DNA of 64,000 bases from positions 40,155 through 104,154 of the forward strand of contig JAEWOR010000026.1 in NCBI GenBank assembly GCA_023399595.1. Direction: 5' to 3'. This document shows, one piece after another, positions 33,802-42,823 of the stretch (positions are counted from its first letter, which is position 1; every line of letters starts with the position of its first letter). The DNA is from Bacteroidota bacterium. GTDB taxonomy: Bacteria; Bacteroidota; Bacteroidia; Flavobacteriales; Weeksellaceae. The position numbers and the translations under genes were made by a program. The notes below the pieces were generated by a model that saw nothing but the letters and a program-made list of their open reading frames with translations, was not told where the DNA came from and made no database searches.

Positions 33802-33909
33802 AAATAGATAATAGACCAATAGATAATAGACCAATAGATAATAAAAATGACGTAATATCAGTCTATCATCTAAAAATCTATCATCTATTATCTATTATCT
33901 AATACCTAA
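33802..33909. repeat. Gene-less inverted repeat arrays between pyrB and carA
   Basis: The left arm (33802-33844) repeats AATAGATAATAGACC; the right arm (33862-33909) repeats TCTATYA heptamers (TCTATCA, TCTATTA). The arms are inverted to each other (ATAGATAATAGA and TCTATTATCTAT) around a ~17-nt centre with no gene. Confidence 0.65.
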
Positions 33910-33917
33910 TAAAGAAA

Positions 33918-35000
33918 ATGAAAAAGAAATTAATATTAGAAACAGGAGAAGTTTTTCACGGAAAAGGTTTCGGAGCCAATCTGGACACGGAAGGGGAAGT
34001 GGTTTTCAACACAGGAATGACGGGCTATCAGGAACTGATCTCCGATCCTTCCTATTGCGGACAAATCGTGTGTATGACCTATCCTCTGATCGGTAATTAC
34101 GGAATTAATCGTGATGATTACGAAAGTATTGAACCAGCCATTAAAGGTCTTATCGTAAAAGAAGTTTGTGATTTGCCTTCTAATTTCAGGACACAAATGG
34201 ATTTGGACGAGTTCTTTAAACATAAAAAGCTAAGCGGTATTTCTGGAATTGATACCAGAAAACTAACAAGAATTCTTCGTAATCAAGGTGTTGTTAAAGG
34301 TAAAATTGTTAATGCCGACGCTGATGAAACAACTGTTATTAATGATTTAAAAGGAAAAGATTTTCCGGTTGATCATGTAAAAACGGTTTCCACAAAAACG
34401 CCTTATGCAGCTCCAGGAAGAGGTTTTAAAGTAGTTTTAATGGATTTTGGTTCCAAATTGGGAATTATTCGTGAGCTTTCTCAAAGAGATTGCGACATCA
34501 TCGTGGTTTCTCAAGATACGCCAGCAGAGGAAATTCTAATGATGAATCCCGATGGAATTATGCTTTCCAACGGTCCTGGAGATCCACAAGATGTTCCACA
34601 TATCCATGAAACGATTCGTCAGTTAATCGGGAAAGTTCCCATTTTCGGGATTTGTTTAGGTCATCAGTTAATCGCTTTGGCTTGTGGTGCAAAAACATTC
34701 AAATTAAAATTCGGACACCGAGGTGGAAATCACCCCGTTTTGGATTTAACCAAAAATAAAGTAGCGATAACTTCTCAAAATCACGGCTACGCTGTAGATC
34801 AGGAAAGTTTGAAAAATACAGATTTAGTAGAAACGCACATCGCTTTGAACGACAGAACTAATGAAGGCGTAAAACACAAAATTCACCCAGTATTCTCGGT
34901 ACAATATCACCCAGAAGCAAGTCCAGGTCCAGAAGACGCGAATTATTTGTTTGATGAGTTTATTGATCTAATGTACCAATTTAAGAATGTAACAGTGTAA
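33918..35000 (+). CDS. carA: Carbamoyl-phosphate synthase small (glutaminase) chain
   Basis: The 360-residue protein has the CarA N-terminal domain (NTGMTGYQELISDPSY) and a class I glutaminase domain with triad Cys246 (GICLGHQL), His331 and Glu333 (QYHPEASPG). It supplies ammonia to CarB for carbamoyl phosphate used by pyrimidine and arginine synthesis. Its last codons (NVTV, stop) lie within the left arm of the next repeat element, so the C-terminus has probably been altered by the insertion. An S23 gene separates it from carB. Confidence 0.97.
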   Translation: MKKKLILETGEVFHGKGFGANLDTEGEVVFNTGMTGYQELISDPSYCGQIVCMTYPLIGNYGINRDDYESIEPAIKGLIVKEVCDLPSNFRTQMDLDEFFKHKKLSGISGIDTRKLTRILRNQGVVKGKIVNADADETTVINDLKGKDFPVDHVKTVSTKTPYAAPGRGFKVVLMDFGSKLGIIRELSQRDCDIIVVSQDTPAEEILMMNPDGIMLSNGPGDPQDVPHIHETIRQLIGKVPIFGICLGHQLIALACGAKTFKLKFGHRGGNHPVLDLTKNKVAITSQNHGYAVDQESLKNTDLVETHIALNDRTNEGVKHKIHPVFSVQYHPEASPGPEDANYLFDEFIDLMYQFKNVTV

Positions 35001-35002
35001 CA
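34988..35002 (+). repeat. Left arm of the carA/carB S23 element
   Basis: TGTAACAGTGTAACA is the exact reverse complement of TGTTACACTGTTACA in the right-hand octamer array. It overlaps the carA stop codon. Confidence 0.65.
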
Positions 35003-35011
35003 ATTTGCGTA

Positions 35012-35374
35012 ATGATTAATTTTGAGAACAATCCATTAATTCAAAAAACAGTTCAATTTTCTTTAGATATTATTGAATATTGCGAACTTCTTGAATCGTC
35101 CAAAAAAATTGTCATTGCAAAACAATTATTACGTTCTGGAACAAGCATTGGTGCAAATTCTTTTGAGGCACAAAACCCCTATAGCAAAAAGGATTTTATC
35201 AATAAAATGAAAATAGCAGCCAAAGAGCTTGAAGAAACAAAATATTGGTTATATCTGTGTAAGCATTCTAAAACCTATCCTTTTAATGAGGAATTGGAAA
35301 CACAGATTATAGAAATAGGAAAAATTATTTATAAAATTTTAAGCACAAGTTTATCAAAAAAAAACGGTGAATAA
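35012..35374 (+). CDS. S23/IVP-type four-helix-bundle protein
   Basis: The 120-residue protein is a second member of the four-helix-bundle family, only distantly similar to the one at 18894: SLDIIEYCELLESSKKIV, LRSGTSIGANSFEAQNPYS, KMKIAAKELEETKYWLYL and a Lys-rich tail (SLSKKNGE). It sits inside the carA-carB pair, bracketed by an exact inverted 15-mer and an octamer array. Function is unknown. As at purC/purF, the gene interrupts two genes that are normally adjacent, which points to insertion of a cassette with conserved outward-facing repeats rather than to a role in pyrimidine synthesis. Confidence 0.86.
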   Translation: MINFENNPLIQKTVQFSLDIIEYCELLESSKKIVIAKQLLRSGTSIGANSFEAQNPYSKKDFINKMKIAAKELEETKYWLYLCKHSKTYPFNEELETQIIEIGKIIYKILSTSLSKKNGE

Positions 35375-35377
35375 TAA

Positions 35378-35484
35378 CACTGTTACACTGTTACACTGTT
35401 ACATTAGTACATTGCTACATTGTTACACTGTTACATTAGTACATTGATTGTTAAATTGATAAATTGTTACATTAATAAAAGAAC
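35378..35484 (+). repeat. Right octamer array of the carA/carB S23 element
   Basis: About 12 units of 8 bp: CACTGTTA three times, then CATTAGTA, CATTGCTA, CATTGTTA, CACTGTTA, CATTAGTA and degenerate forms up to 35476, just before the carB ATG at 35485. The consensus is CAYTRNTA. Confidence 0.75.
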
Positions 35485-38400
35485 ATGGCAAAACGTACAG
35501 ATATAAAAACAATTTTAGTAATCGGTTCGGGACCTATCATCATTGGTCAGGCGGCAGAATTCGATTATTCGGGAACACAAGCTTGTCTTTCTTTGAAGGA
35601 AGAAGGCTATAAAGTAATTTTGATCAATTCCAATCCGGCAACGATTATGACGGATGTTGAAATTGCCGATAAAGTATATATCGAGCCGATTTCTTTGGAA
35701 TTTGTATCAAGAATTATCAGAAAAGAGCGTCCAGACGCTTTGTTACCAACTTTGGGTGGACAAACAGGTCTTAACATGGCAGTAGCTTTAGAAAATTCTG
35801 GAATTTTGGAGGAATGCAAAGTTGAAGTTTTGGGAACGAAGCTTTCTGCTATCAACCAAGCGGAAGACAGAGATTTGTTCCGTGAATTGATGCGCGAATT
35901 AAACGAACCCGTTCCAGATTCCGATATCGTTCACACCGTGGAAGAATCAATTGCTTTCGCCAATAAAATTGGTTATCCGGTGATTGTTCGTCCAGCGTTT
36001 ACGATGGGTGGAACAGGAGGTGGAATTGCTTCCAATGAAACCGAACTTCGTGAAATTTCTGAATTGGGACTTAAATATTCTCCTGTAACACAGTGTTTGA
36101 TTGAAAAATCCATCGCAGGTTACAAAGAAATCGAGTACGAGGTAATGCGTGATTCCAACGACAATGCGATTGTGGTTTGTAATATGGAAAACATCGATCC
36201 AGTGGGAGTTCACACGGGAGATTCCATTGTTGTGGCGCCTTCGCAAACACTTTCGGATAGAGAATATCAGTTGTTGAGAAATGCTTCCCTAAAAATCATC
36301 AGAGCTTTAGGAATTGAAGGGGGGTGCAACGTACAGTTGGCTTTAGATCCGCATTCATTCAATTATTATATCATCGAGGTGAATCCGAGAGTTTCTCGTT
36401 CATCGGCTTTAGCATCAAAAGCAACAGGTTATCCAATTGCAAAAATCGCTGCAAAAATTGCTGTGGGATTGACTTTAGATGAAATTATGAACCCTGTAAC
36501 GGGTAAAACTTATGCTTGTTTCGAGCCAGCTTTGGATTATGTGGTAACAAAATTCCCAAGATTCCCATTCGATAAGTTTGAAACGGCGGACAGAAGGCTT
36601 TCAACACAGATGAAAGCAACGGGAGAAGTAATGGCGATCGGTAGAAATTTTGAAGAATCTTTACAAAAAGCCATCCGTTCTTTAGAAACTGGAATTCGTC
36701 ATTTAGGATTGAAGAAAAAACAAGCAGATGCGCTTACAGACGAAGAAATTGAAAGAAGAATAAGGGTTTGCGATGACGAAAGATTGTTCATCATTGGTGA
36801 TGCTTTAAGAAGAGGTTACGATTGGGAGCAAATTGTAGAATGGAGTAAAATTGATAAATTCTTCATTTGGAAAATCAAAAAACTGATTGATTTTGAAACC
36901 ACGATTAAAGAAAATAAATTCGACAAAGACATCTTAATTGAAGCTAAAAAATTAGGTTTCTCAGATGTCAACATCGGATATCTTTGGGGAATTACGAATA
37001 AAGAAGTTTTCGCTTTCAGAAAAGAAAATGGTGTGATGCCAGTTTATAAAATGGTGGACACTTGCGCTGCAGAATTTGAGTCGGAAACGCCTTATTTCTA
37101 CGGAACTTACGAAGAAGAAAACGAAAGCATCGTTACCGATAAAGAAAAAATAATCGTTCTAGGTTCTGGACCAATTAGAATTGGACAAGGTGTGGAATTC
37201 GATTATGCGACGGTTCACTCGGTTTGGGCGATTCAAGAAATGGGTTACGAGGCGATCATCATCAACTCCAATCCAGAAACGGTTTCTACGGATTTCTCTA
37301 TTTCAGATAAATTGTATTTCGAGCCTTTAACAGAGGAAGATGTCATGAACATCATCGAACTCGAAAAGCCAAAAGGTGTTGTGGTGCAGTTTGGTGGACA
37401 AACAGCGATTAATTTAGCTGATAAATTGGCTGCTCATGGCGTAAAAATATTAGGAACTTCCCTTGAAGACCTTGATAGAGCTGAAAACAGAGATAAATTT
37501 GAAAAAGCACTTCAAGATTTAGGAATTCCTCAACCGCTTGGAAAAACCTCTACATCAAAAGAAGAAGCGATTGTTATTGCTAATGAAATTGGTTATCCAG
37601 TTTTGGTTCGTCCGAGCTATGTTTTGGGAGGTCGTGCCATGGAAATCGTTTACAACGAAATAGAATTGGCGCATTATATGGAAAATGCGGTGGAAGCAAG
37701 TCCAGATCAACCCGTTTTGATCGACCGTTATTTAACAGGAAAAGAAGTAGAGGTTGATGCCATTTGCGACGGAGAAACGGTGATTATTCCAGGAATTATG
37801 GAGCATATCGAAAGAGCGGGAGTTCACTCTGGAGACTCTATCGCGGTGTATCCTCCACAGAATTTAACGCAAACGCAAATTGATACCTTAGTTGATTATA
37901 CGCAAAGATTAGCAAAAGGATTGAATATCATTGGTTTGATGAATATTCAGTATGTAATTTCTGAAGGAAATGTGTATGTTATCGAAGTGAATCCACGTTC
38001 ATCGAGAACGGTTCCTTTCTTGTCTAAAATCACTGATGTTCCAATGGCAAAACTGGCTACCAAAGCGGTTTTAGGAGCAAAATTGACGGATTTAGGTTAC
38101 AAAAATGGTTTAGTCCCGAATAAAGAAGGTGTTTATGTGAAAGTTCCTGTTTTCTCTTTCAGTAAATTGTCTAAAGTGGATATTTCTTTAGGCCCAGAAA
38201 TGAAATCTACAGGTGAAGTAATGGGGAAAGATACCACGCTGGAAAAAGCCTTGTACAAAGGTTTGGTGGGAGCAGGAAGAAAAGTTCCAACATTTGGATC
38301 TATCCTATTCACGGTTGCGGATAATGATAAGCAAGAAGCGGTGGAATTGGCAAGACGTTTCAACCAAGTTGGTTTCAGGATTTGGGCAACGGAAGGAACG

Positions 38401-38667
38401 GCGAAATTCTTCGCACAACACGGGGTTCCTGCAAAAATTGGTTACAAAATTGGTGAAGAAGACGTTAACCTAATTGACTTGATTCAGAAAGGTAAAGTTC
38501 AATACGTTGTAAATACCACTACCAAAGGGAAACAAGCCGAAAGAGACGGTTTCCAAATCCGAAGAATGTCGGTAGAAAACGGTGTTCCTTGTTTAACATC
38601 TATGGATACTGTAGAAGCGATTTTAAAAGTAATTGAAAGCATGACTTTCCAAATGGAGAAAATGTAA
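35485..38667 (+). CDS. carB: Carbamoyl-phosphate synthase large chain
   Basis: The 1060-residue protein has the duplicated ATP-grasp halves of CarB: first half GSGPIIIGQAAEFDYSGTQA, GTGGGIASNETEL and EVNPRVSRSSAL; second half GSGPIRIGQGVEFDYA, LVRPSYVLGGRAME and EVNPRSSRTVPF; then an allosteric MGS-like domain (about 930-1060) with FNQVGFRIWATEGTAKFF. It makes carbamoyl phosphate from bicarbonate, ammonia and 2 ATP. Codon use looks slightly more GC-rich than neighbours. A terminator follows. Confidence 0.98.
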   Translation: MAKRTDIKTILVIGSGPIIIGQAAEFDYSGTQACLSLKEEGYKVILINSNPATIMTDVEIADKVYIEPISLEFVSRIIRKERPDALLPTLGGQTGLNMAVALENSGILEECKVEVLGTKLSAINQAEDRDLFRELMRELNEPVPDSDIVHTVEESIAFANKIGYPVIVRPAFTMGGTGGGIASNETELREISELGLKYSPVTQCLIEKSIAGYKEIEYEVMRDSNDNAIVVCNMENIDPVGVHTGDSIVVAPSQTLSDREYQLLRNASLKIIRALGIEGGCNVQLALDPHSFNYYIIEVNPRVSRSSALASKATGYPIAKIAAKIAVGLTLDEIMNPVTGKTYACFEPALDYVVTKFPRFPFDKFETADRRLSTQMKATGEVMAIGRNFEESLQKAIRSLETGIRHLGLKKKQADALTDEEIERRIRVCDDERLFIIGDALRRGYDWEQIVEWSKIDKFFIWKIKKLIDFETTIKENKFDKDILIEAKKLGFSDVNIGYLWGITNKEVFAFRKENGVMPVYKMVDTCAAEFESETPYFYGTYEEENESIVTDKEKIIVLGSGPIRIGQGVEFDYATVHSVWAIQEMGYEAIIINSNPETVSTDFSISDKLYFEPLTEEDVMNIIELEKPKGVVVQFGGQTAINLADKLAAHGVKILGTSLEDLDRAENRDKFEKALQDLGIPQPLGKTSTSKEEAIVIANEIGYPVLVRPSYVLGGRAMEIVYNEIELAHYMENAVEASPDQPVLIDRYLTGKEVEVDAICDGETVIIPGIMEHIERAGVHSGDSIAVYPPQNLTQTQIDTLVDYTQRLAKGLNIIGLMNIQYVISEGNVYVIEVNPRSSRTVPFLSKITDVPMAKLATKAVLGAKLTDLGYKNGLVPNKEGVYVKVPVFSFSKLSKVDISLGPEMKSTGEVMGKDTTLEKALYKGLVGAGRKVPTFGSILFTVADNDKQEAVELARRFNQVGFRIWATEGTAKFFAQHGVPAKIGYKIGEEDVNLIDLIQKGKVQYVVNTTTKGKQAERDGFQIRRMSVENGVPCLTSMDTVEAILKVIESMTFQMEKM

Positions 38668-38689
38668 ATTATTTAAAATATTAATGAAA

Positions 38690-38718
38690 AGGCCTCAGAT
38701 TTTTGAGGTCTTTTTTTG
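38690..38718 (+). terminator. carB terminator
   Basis: AAGGCCTCA pairs with TGAGGTCTT (one G-T pair), then T7. Confidence 0.75.
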
Positions 38719-38745
38719 TAATTTAATTATCTTTATAAAAAAACT

Positions 38746-39048
38746 ATGAAAGTATCGCAAATTTTATCTTTAGGGACTTTCTCAATCCTATTATTTTCTT
38801 GTGCAACTGCGCAAGATCAACTAAAGGCAGGAACTATTGTTAGAGACTGTACAGGAACTTACATTAGAGTAGGAGAAAACGAAGATTTTTTAGTTTGTAA
38901 TTCCAAAATTTTGGAATCCAGAAAGACAGGTGAAAAAGTGAGTGTTGTTTTTGATTCTACTGAAAAGTGCATTGAGAATACTGATAAAGTTATGTGCATG
39001 ATGTATCACGAAAGCAAAGGAGTAATACAAATAAAAAGTATTCAATAA
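38746..39048 (+). CDS. Small lipoprotein of unknown function
   Basis: The 100-residue protein has a lipoprotein signal with the lipobox LFSC (Cys at residue 19). The mature part contains five cysteines (RDCTGTYIRVG, LVCNSKILE, STEKCIENT, VMCMMYHE), which may form disulfides, and resembles small beta-sheet lipoproteins; I do not recognise a family. It stands alone between two terminators, so it has its own transcription unit. Outer-membrane location is expected from the lipobox but depends on sorting signals. Confidence 0.72.
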   Translation: MKVSQILSLGTFSILLFSCATAQDQLKAGTIVRDCTGTYIRVGENEDFLVCNSKILESRKTGEKVSVVFDSTEKCIENTDKVMCMMYHESKGVIQIKSIQ

Positions 39049-39083
39049 AAAAAGCCTCACAGTAAAATGTGAGGCTTTTTTAT
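39047..39083. terminator. Bidirectional terminator
   Basis: AAAAAGCCTCACA pairs with TGTGAGGCTTTTT between the convergent lipoprotein and TonB-type barrel genes. Confidence 0.85.
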
Positions 39084-39093
39084 AAGTTAACTA

Positions 39094-41652
39094 TTACATT
39101 GGACCTTGTTGATCGTCACTAGATGTATTAGAATTGATGTCTTTTTTACGTTTTGGTTGATCAATTTTTTCTCCTTGTTTAAATCTATACGTTAAAGAAA
39201 TGGAGAACTGTCTTGGTTGCCATTGCATAAAATTTCTTCTGTTATAATCTTCATTAAAACTATAAACCTCTCTGCTTCTTGTATTGAAGATATCTTGGAT
39301 ATTGAAAGAAATTGTTCCGTCTCCTTTCCAGATTGTTTTAGAAGCTCCCATATTTAGAGCATACATATCTTCAGTTCTTTGGTTGGCAGTTTTTTGTCCA
39401 CCTCTAAAGAATCCTTGTAATTGTACGCTAAAAGTTCTATCAATTTTAAAAGTAGAGTTTAATCTTGCTCTTGTAGAGAAACCACTTCCTGTAAAATCCA
39501 TAGATCTGGTAACGTCGTTTCCTTTTTCATCAATTGCATTATAGTAAGCAATTCCCTTAGTATTGTATCCAAATAAATCTAAGCTACCCATTAATTTTAA
39601 CCAAGAGAAAGGATCATAAGAAAAGTTAAGGTCTAAACCATAACGGTCATCACTTCCAAGATTAATAGGTTTTGTGAAGAAATTGGTTGTTCTTTCGTCT
39701 TTTCTGTACACCAACATTTTATTGTCATCTTCTGCATGTCTGAAATAAAGTGTAGGATTTACTGTAAATTTCCTTTTGCTTATGCTATATCCCAATTCGT
39801 ACATATCAACATAAGATGGATTCAAATCAATATTCCCTTCAAAATTATTTTGTCTGTTAGTATAGTTAGAATAGGGAACCATAAAGAAAGAACGAGGTCT
39901 GTCTATCCTTCTTGAATAATTTAGCAATAACTGATTGTCTTTAGCGAAATCGTAGCTTAAATAAACACTTGGGAAAAGGTTATTATAAGTTTTTGTATTG
40001 TTTAATACTTCACCTGCATTATTGGAGTAATCTATCTTAATATTTGAAATCTCATCTCTTAAACCTAACTGATATCCGAAGTTACCAATTTTACTCTTAA
40101 ACTGCAGATAGAAAGCATTAAACATCTCTTTATATTGTGTATCATTATTATAATAATCAATAACAGGATCAGATACTGAACTCTCAACTAAGCTTAAATA
40201 ATCGTTATCATTAATGTCTAATCTATAACCAGCTTCTAATTTAGATTTTTCACCAATTGGTAATTCATAATCTATTTTACCAATAGCAGATTTGCTTACA
40301 GATTTTCTATTCGTTTCTTCGTTTCTTGTTAAAATGGAATCATTAAACTCTTCAATTGAAGAATTATTATTACTTCTATTTCGTTGTAAACTTAATGATA
40401 ATGAAATGTTCTGTCCTTTATCATCAAACTTATGATCTAATCCTACATCTCCTTGAAATGCAAGGTTGTTAGAATTTCCTTTTGAATATCTGTCTAATGT
40501 TGAAGAATGAGGATTCCAAATGTTGTTATCATAGATAAAAAATTCATCATAACCCTTTAAAATGGCATCATTTTCTCCATCAAAAGTTCTTACCATCCCA
40601 GAAAGGTTAAAAGAAGTTTTATCAGAAAAATCATACACAAAACCACCAGTAGCATTATAATTTTTATTAGTGTTATTGCTTTCAGAATTCTGAACTTCAT
40701 ACGCCATTTGTCTCAATATTGGAGAAGCAGGGTCTGGAGCGTTAAAATTTACATTATAATTAGTTTCTGTATCATTTTTTCCTTTACTTTCTGAATATCC
40801 GCCACCGCCATTCAAGAACCAAGTCATTTTATTTTTTCTCCAGCTTAAGTTCGCATTAAGATTTGTTTTTGGGAGATAACCTACACTTCCTGTAACACTA
40901 CCATTGAAACCAACTTTTTTACTTTTCTTAAGAATAATATTCAAAATACCAGATGTTCCTGAAGCTTCAAATTTAGAAGATGGGTTGGTAATGACTTCAA
41001 TTTTTTCAATTTGGTCTGCAGGAATAGATTGTAATGCGTTGGCTCCATCGTCAATTCCTAATAATGAAGAAGGTTTTCCGTTGATTAAGAATTTTACGTT
41101 AGAACTTCCTCGCATAGAAACTGTTCCGTCTGTATCCACAGAAACCGAAGGAACATTAGATAAAACATCTTGTAGATTTCCTCCTTTACTTACAATATCG
41201 GAAGAAGGATCGTAGGTTTTTTTATCCAATTCAACCTTGTAAGGTTTTGTAGAAGCTGTAATAGTAACTCCTTGAATTTCCTGAGTTTTTGTTGTAGTAG
41301 AGCTTACTTCAGGCTCTATAGAAAAGGGTGGAAGACTTCCTCCAGAAGTTATTTGCTTGCTCTGAGTGATTTTTTTATAGTCAATAGCTTCTATAATTAC
41401 ATCATATTCACCACGAACCAATTGAACTTTATATTGTCCTTTTTCGTCGGTTAAAGTTGCATCACTGTTAATTTTATTCGCTTTATTACTAAAGGTTACA
41501 GATGCATACGGAACAGCTTGATTGTCTTTATTGACAACTGTTCCAGAGATATTTACTTTTTCTTGTGCAAATGCAATTGCAGCTGCAGATAAAACAAAAG
41601 TAAGTCCTAGTGCTTTTTTACTAAAAATGCTAAAAATTTCTGTTTGATTCAT
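39094..41652 (-). CDS. TonB-dependent-receptor-like outer-membrane barrel with carboxypeptidase-like domain
   Basis: The 852-residue protein has a signal region (to about residue 30), a carboxypeptidase-regulatory-like domain (about 33-105, VNISGTVVNKDNQAVPYASV), a plug domain (about 125-240, LQDVLSNVPSVSVDTDGTVS, IEKIEVITNPSSKFEASGT) and a long beta barrel typical of the outer-membrane beta-barrel family 3. The C-terminus carries a Lys/Asp-rich tail (KRKKDINSNTSSDDQ). Such proteins take up or bind nutrients with TonB, or have lost transport; no SusD partner gene is adjacent, so the ligand is unknown. It is a monocistronic unit. Confidence 0.85.
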   Translation of the reverse strand: MNQTEIFSIFSKKALGLTFVLSAAAIAFAQEKVNISGTVVNKDNQAVPYASVTFSNKANKINSDATLTDEKGQYKVQLVRGEYDVIIEAIDYKKITQSKQITSGGSLPPFSIEPEVSSTTTKTQEIQGVTITASTKPYKVELDKKTYDPSSDIVSKGGNLQDVLSNVPSVSVDTDGTVSMRGSSNVKFLINGKPSSLLGIDDGANALQSIPADQIEKIEVITNPSSKFEASGTSGILNIILKKSKKVGFNGSVTGSVGYLPKTNLNANLSWRKNKMTWFLNGGGGYSESKGKNDTETNYNVNFNAPDPASPILRQMAYEVQNSESNNTNKNYNATGGFVYDFSDKTSFNLSGMVRTFDGENDAILKGYDEFFIYDNNIWNPHSSTLDRYSKGNSNNLAFQGDVGLDHKFDDKGQNISLSLSLQRNRSNNNSSIEEFNDSILTRNEETNRKSVSKSAIGKIDYELPIGEKSKLEAGYRLDINDNDYLSLVESSVSDPVIDYYNNDTQYKEMFNAFYLQFKSKIGNFGYQLGLRDEISNIKIDYSNNAGEVLNNTKTYNNLFPSVYLSYDFAKDNQLLLNYSRRIDRPRSFFMVPYSNYTNRQNNFEGNIDLNPSYVDMYELGYSISKRKFTVNPTLYFRHAEDDNKMLVYRKDERTTNFFTKPINLGSDDRYGLDLNFSYDPFSWLKLMGSLDLFGYNTKGIAYYNAIDEKGNDVTRSMDFTGSGFSTRARLNSTFKIDRTFSVQLQGFFRGGQKTANQRTEDMYALNMGASKTIWKGDGTISFNIQDIFNTRSREVYSFNEDYNRRNFMQWQPRQFSISLTYRFKQGEKIDQPKRKKDINSNTSSDDQQGPM

Positions 41653-41769
41653 AGAATTATTTTCTCTGAAAAATCAATAGATTTCCTTCGTTAATAAATT
41701 TTTTTTTATACTATATAAGTAGTTATTCCAAGAGATTTGTTAGTTTGAAAAATGTTAAAATAACGTTAA

Positions 41770-42798
41770 TTATTTTGTTATATTTTTTGAGTTTAGCCAA
41801 TCCTGATAAGCTTTTGCGTTAATAGCATGTTCCGTTGCACTATCTGTAAATTTGTGTAGACCAGGTCTTTTAGGATCTGCACACATAAAAATATAATGGT
41901 TTTTCTCAGCATTAAGAACAGCATCTACAGATTTCTTATCGGTTACACAAATAGGTCCTGGAGGAATTCCTGCATTGGCGTAAGTGTTATAAGGAGAGGG
42001 AGTAGTTAGATATTTATACAAAACCCTTTTAATAGGCTCTTTAAAATTGGTAAGCTTATTCATGGCATAAATTACCGTTGGGTCAGATTGTAGTTTCATT
42101 CCTTTGTGGTAACGGTTTAAATATAAACCTGCAATGGTTTTCATTTCGTCTGGTTTTCCTCCAGATTCTTTGTAAACAATAGAAGCTAAAGCATAAATTT
42201 GATCTCTTGTTAAGCCAGATTGCTGTTCTTTGTTTTTTCTTTCAGGAGTCCAAAAATCATTGTATTGATCATCAAACTTCTTAAAAAACTCTTGTGGTGT
42301 TACTGTCCAGAAGAATTCATAAGAATCTATGAAGAAGTATTTTTTTAAATCTTCAGCATTTTTATAACCTTTAGAAATTGCAATTTTGTCAAATTCTTGA
42401 GTAAATTTCAAGGAATCAAGCTCTGTTTTTTTGCTTACTTTTCCCACCATTTGATAAATATCACCGAAATCTCCAATTCTAAAAGTATTAGGAGTTTGGT
42501 TTCCGGCTTTTATCATGTTCACCAAATTGGTATTGTTGTTTCCTTCTTTCACCTCATATCGTCCAGCTTTGATGTTTTTGTCTAAATTTTTGCTCAAAGC
42601 TACTTCTTCAAATTGTTGTTTATTTTGTAGATATGGAGAAATAGAATCTAAAACTTGTTTAAATGTAGCATTGTGAGGAACTAAAATAAACCCAGATTTC
42701 TCCACGTTATTTCCGTAATATTTACTATAAAATTTGTAGCCGAAAAAGCCGCCAACAAGGATGATAAGAATAATGAATAATATTATGCCTTTTTTCAT
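41770..42798 (-). CDS. mltG: Endolytic peptidoglycan transglycosylase MltG
   Basis: The 342-residue protein has an N-terminal transmembrane helix (about 4-22) and the YceG/MltG domain (about 100-335) with catalytic Glu211 (IVYKESGGKPDEM) and the signatures TIAGLYLNRYHKGMKLQSDP and YNTYANAGIPPGPI. It cleaves nascent peptidoglycan strands to set chain length. It is followed on the same strand, upstream in transcription, by dapF, with 25 nt between them, so dapF and mltG form an operon for wall synthesis. Confidence 0.95.
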   Translation of the reverse strand: MKKGIILFIILIILVGGFFGYKFYSKYYGNNVEKSGFILVPHNATFKQVLDSISPYLQNKQQFEEVALSKNLDKNIKAGRYEVKEGNNNTNLVNMIKAGNQTPNTFRIGDFGDIYQMVGKVSKKTELDSLKFTQEFDKIAISKGYKNAEDLKKYFFIDSYEFFWTVTPQEFFKKFDDQYNDFWTPERKNKEQQSGLTRDQIYALASIVYKESGGKPDEMKTIAGLYLNRYHKGMKLQSDPTVIYAMNKLTNFKEPIKRVLYKYLTTPSPYNTYANAGIPPGPICVTDKKSVDAVLNAEKNHYIFMCADPKRPGLHKFTDSATEHAINAKAYQDWLNSKNITK

Positions 42799-42823
42799 AG
42801 AAGAGTTTCTATAATTTTATTTA

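Noticed and set aside
35378..35484. Octamer tandem array read as a CRISPR
   Set aside because: Units are 8 bp without unique spacers, and no cas genes are near.
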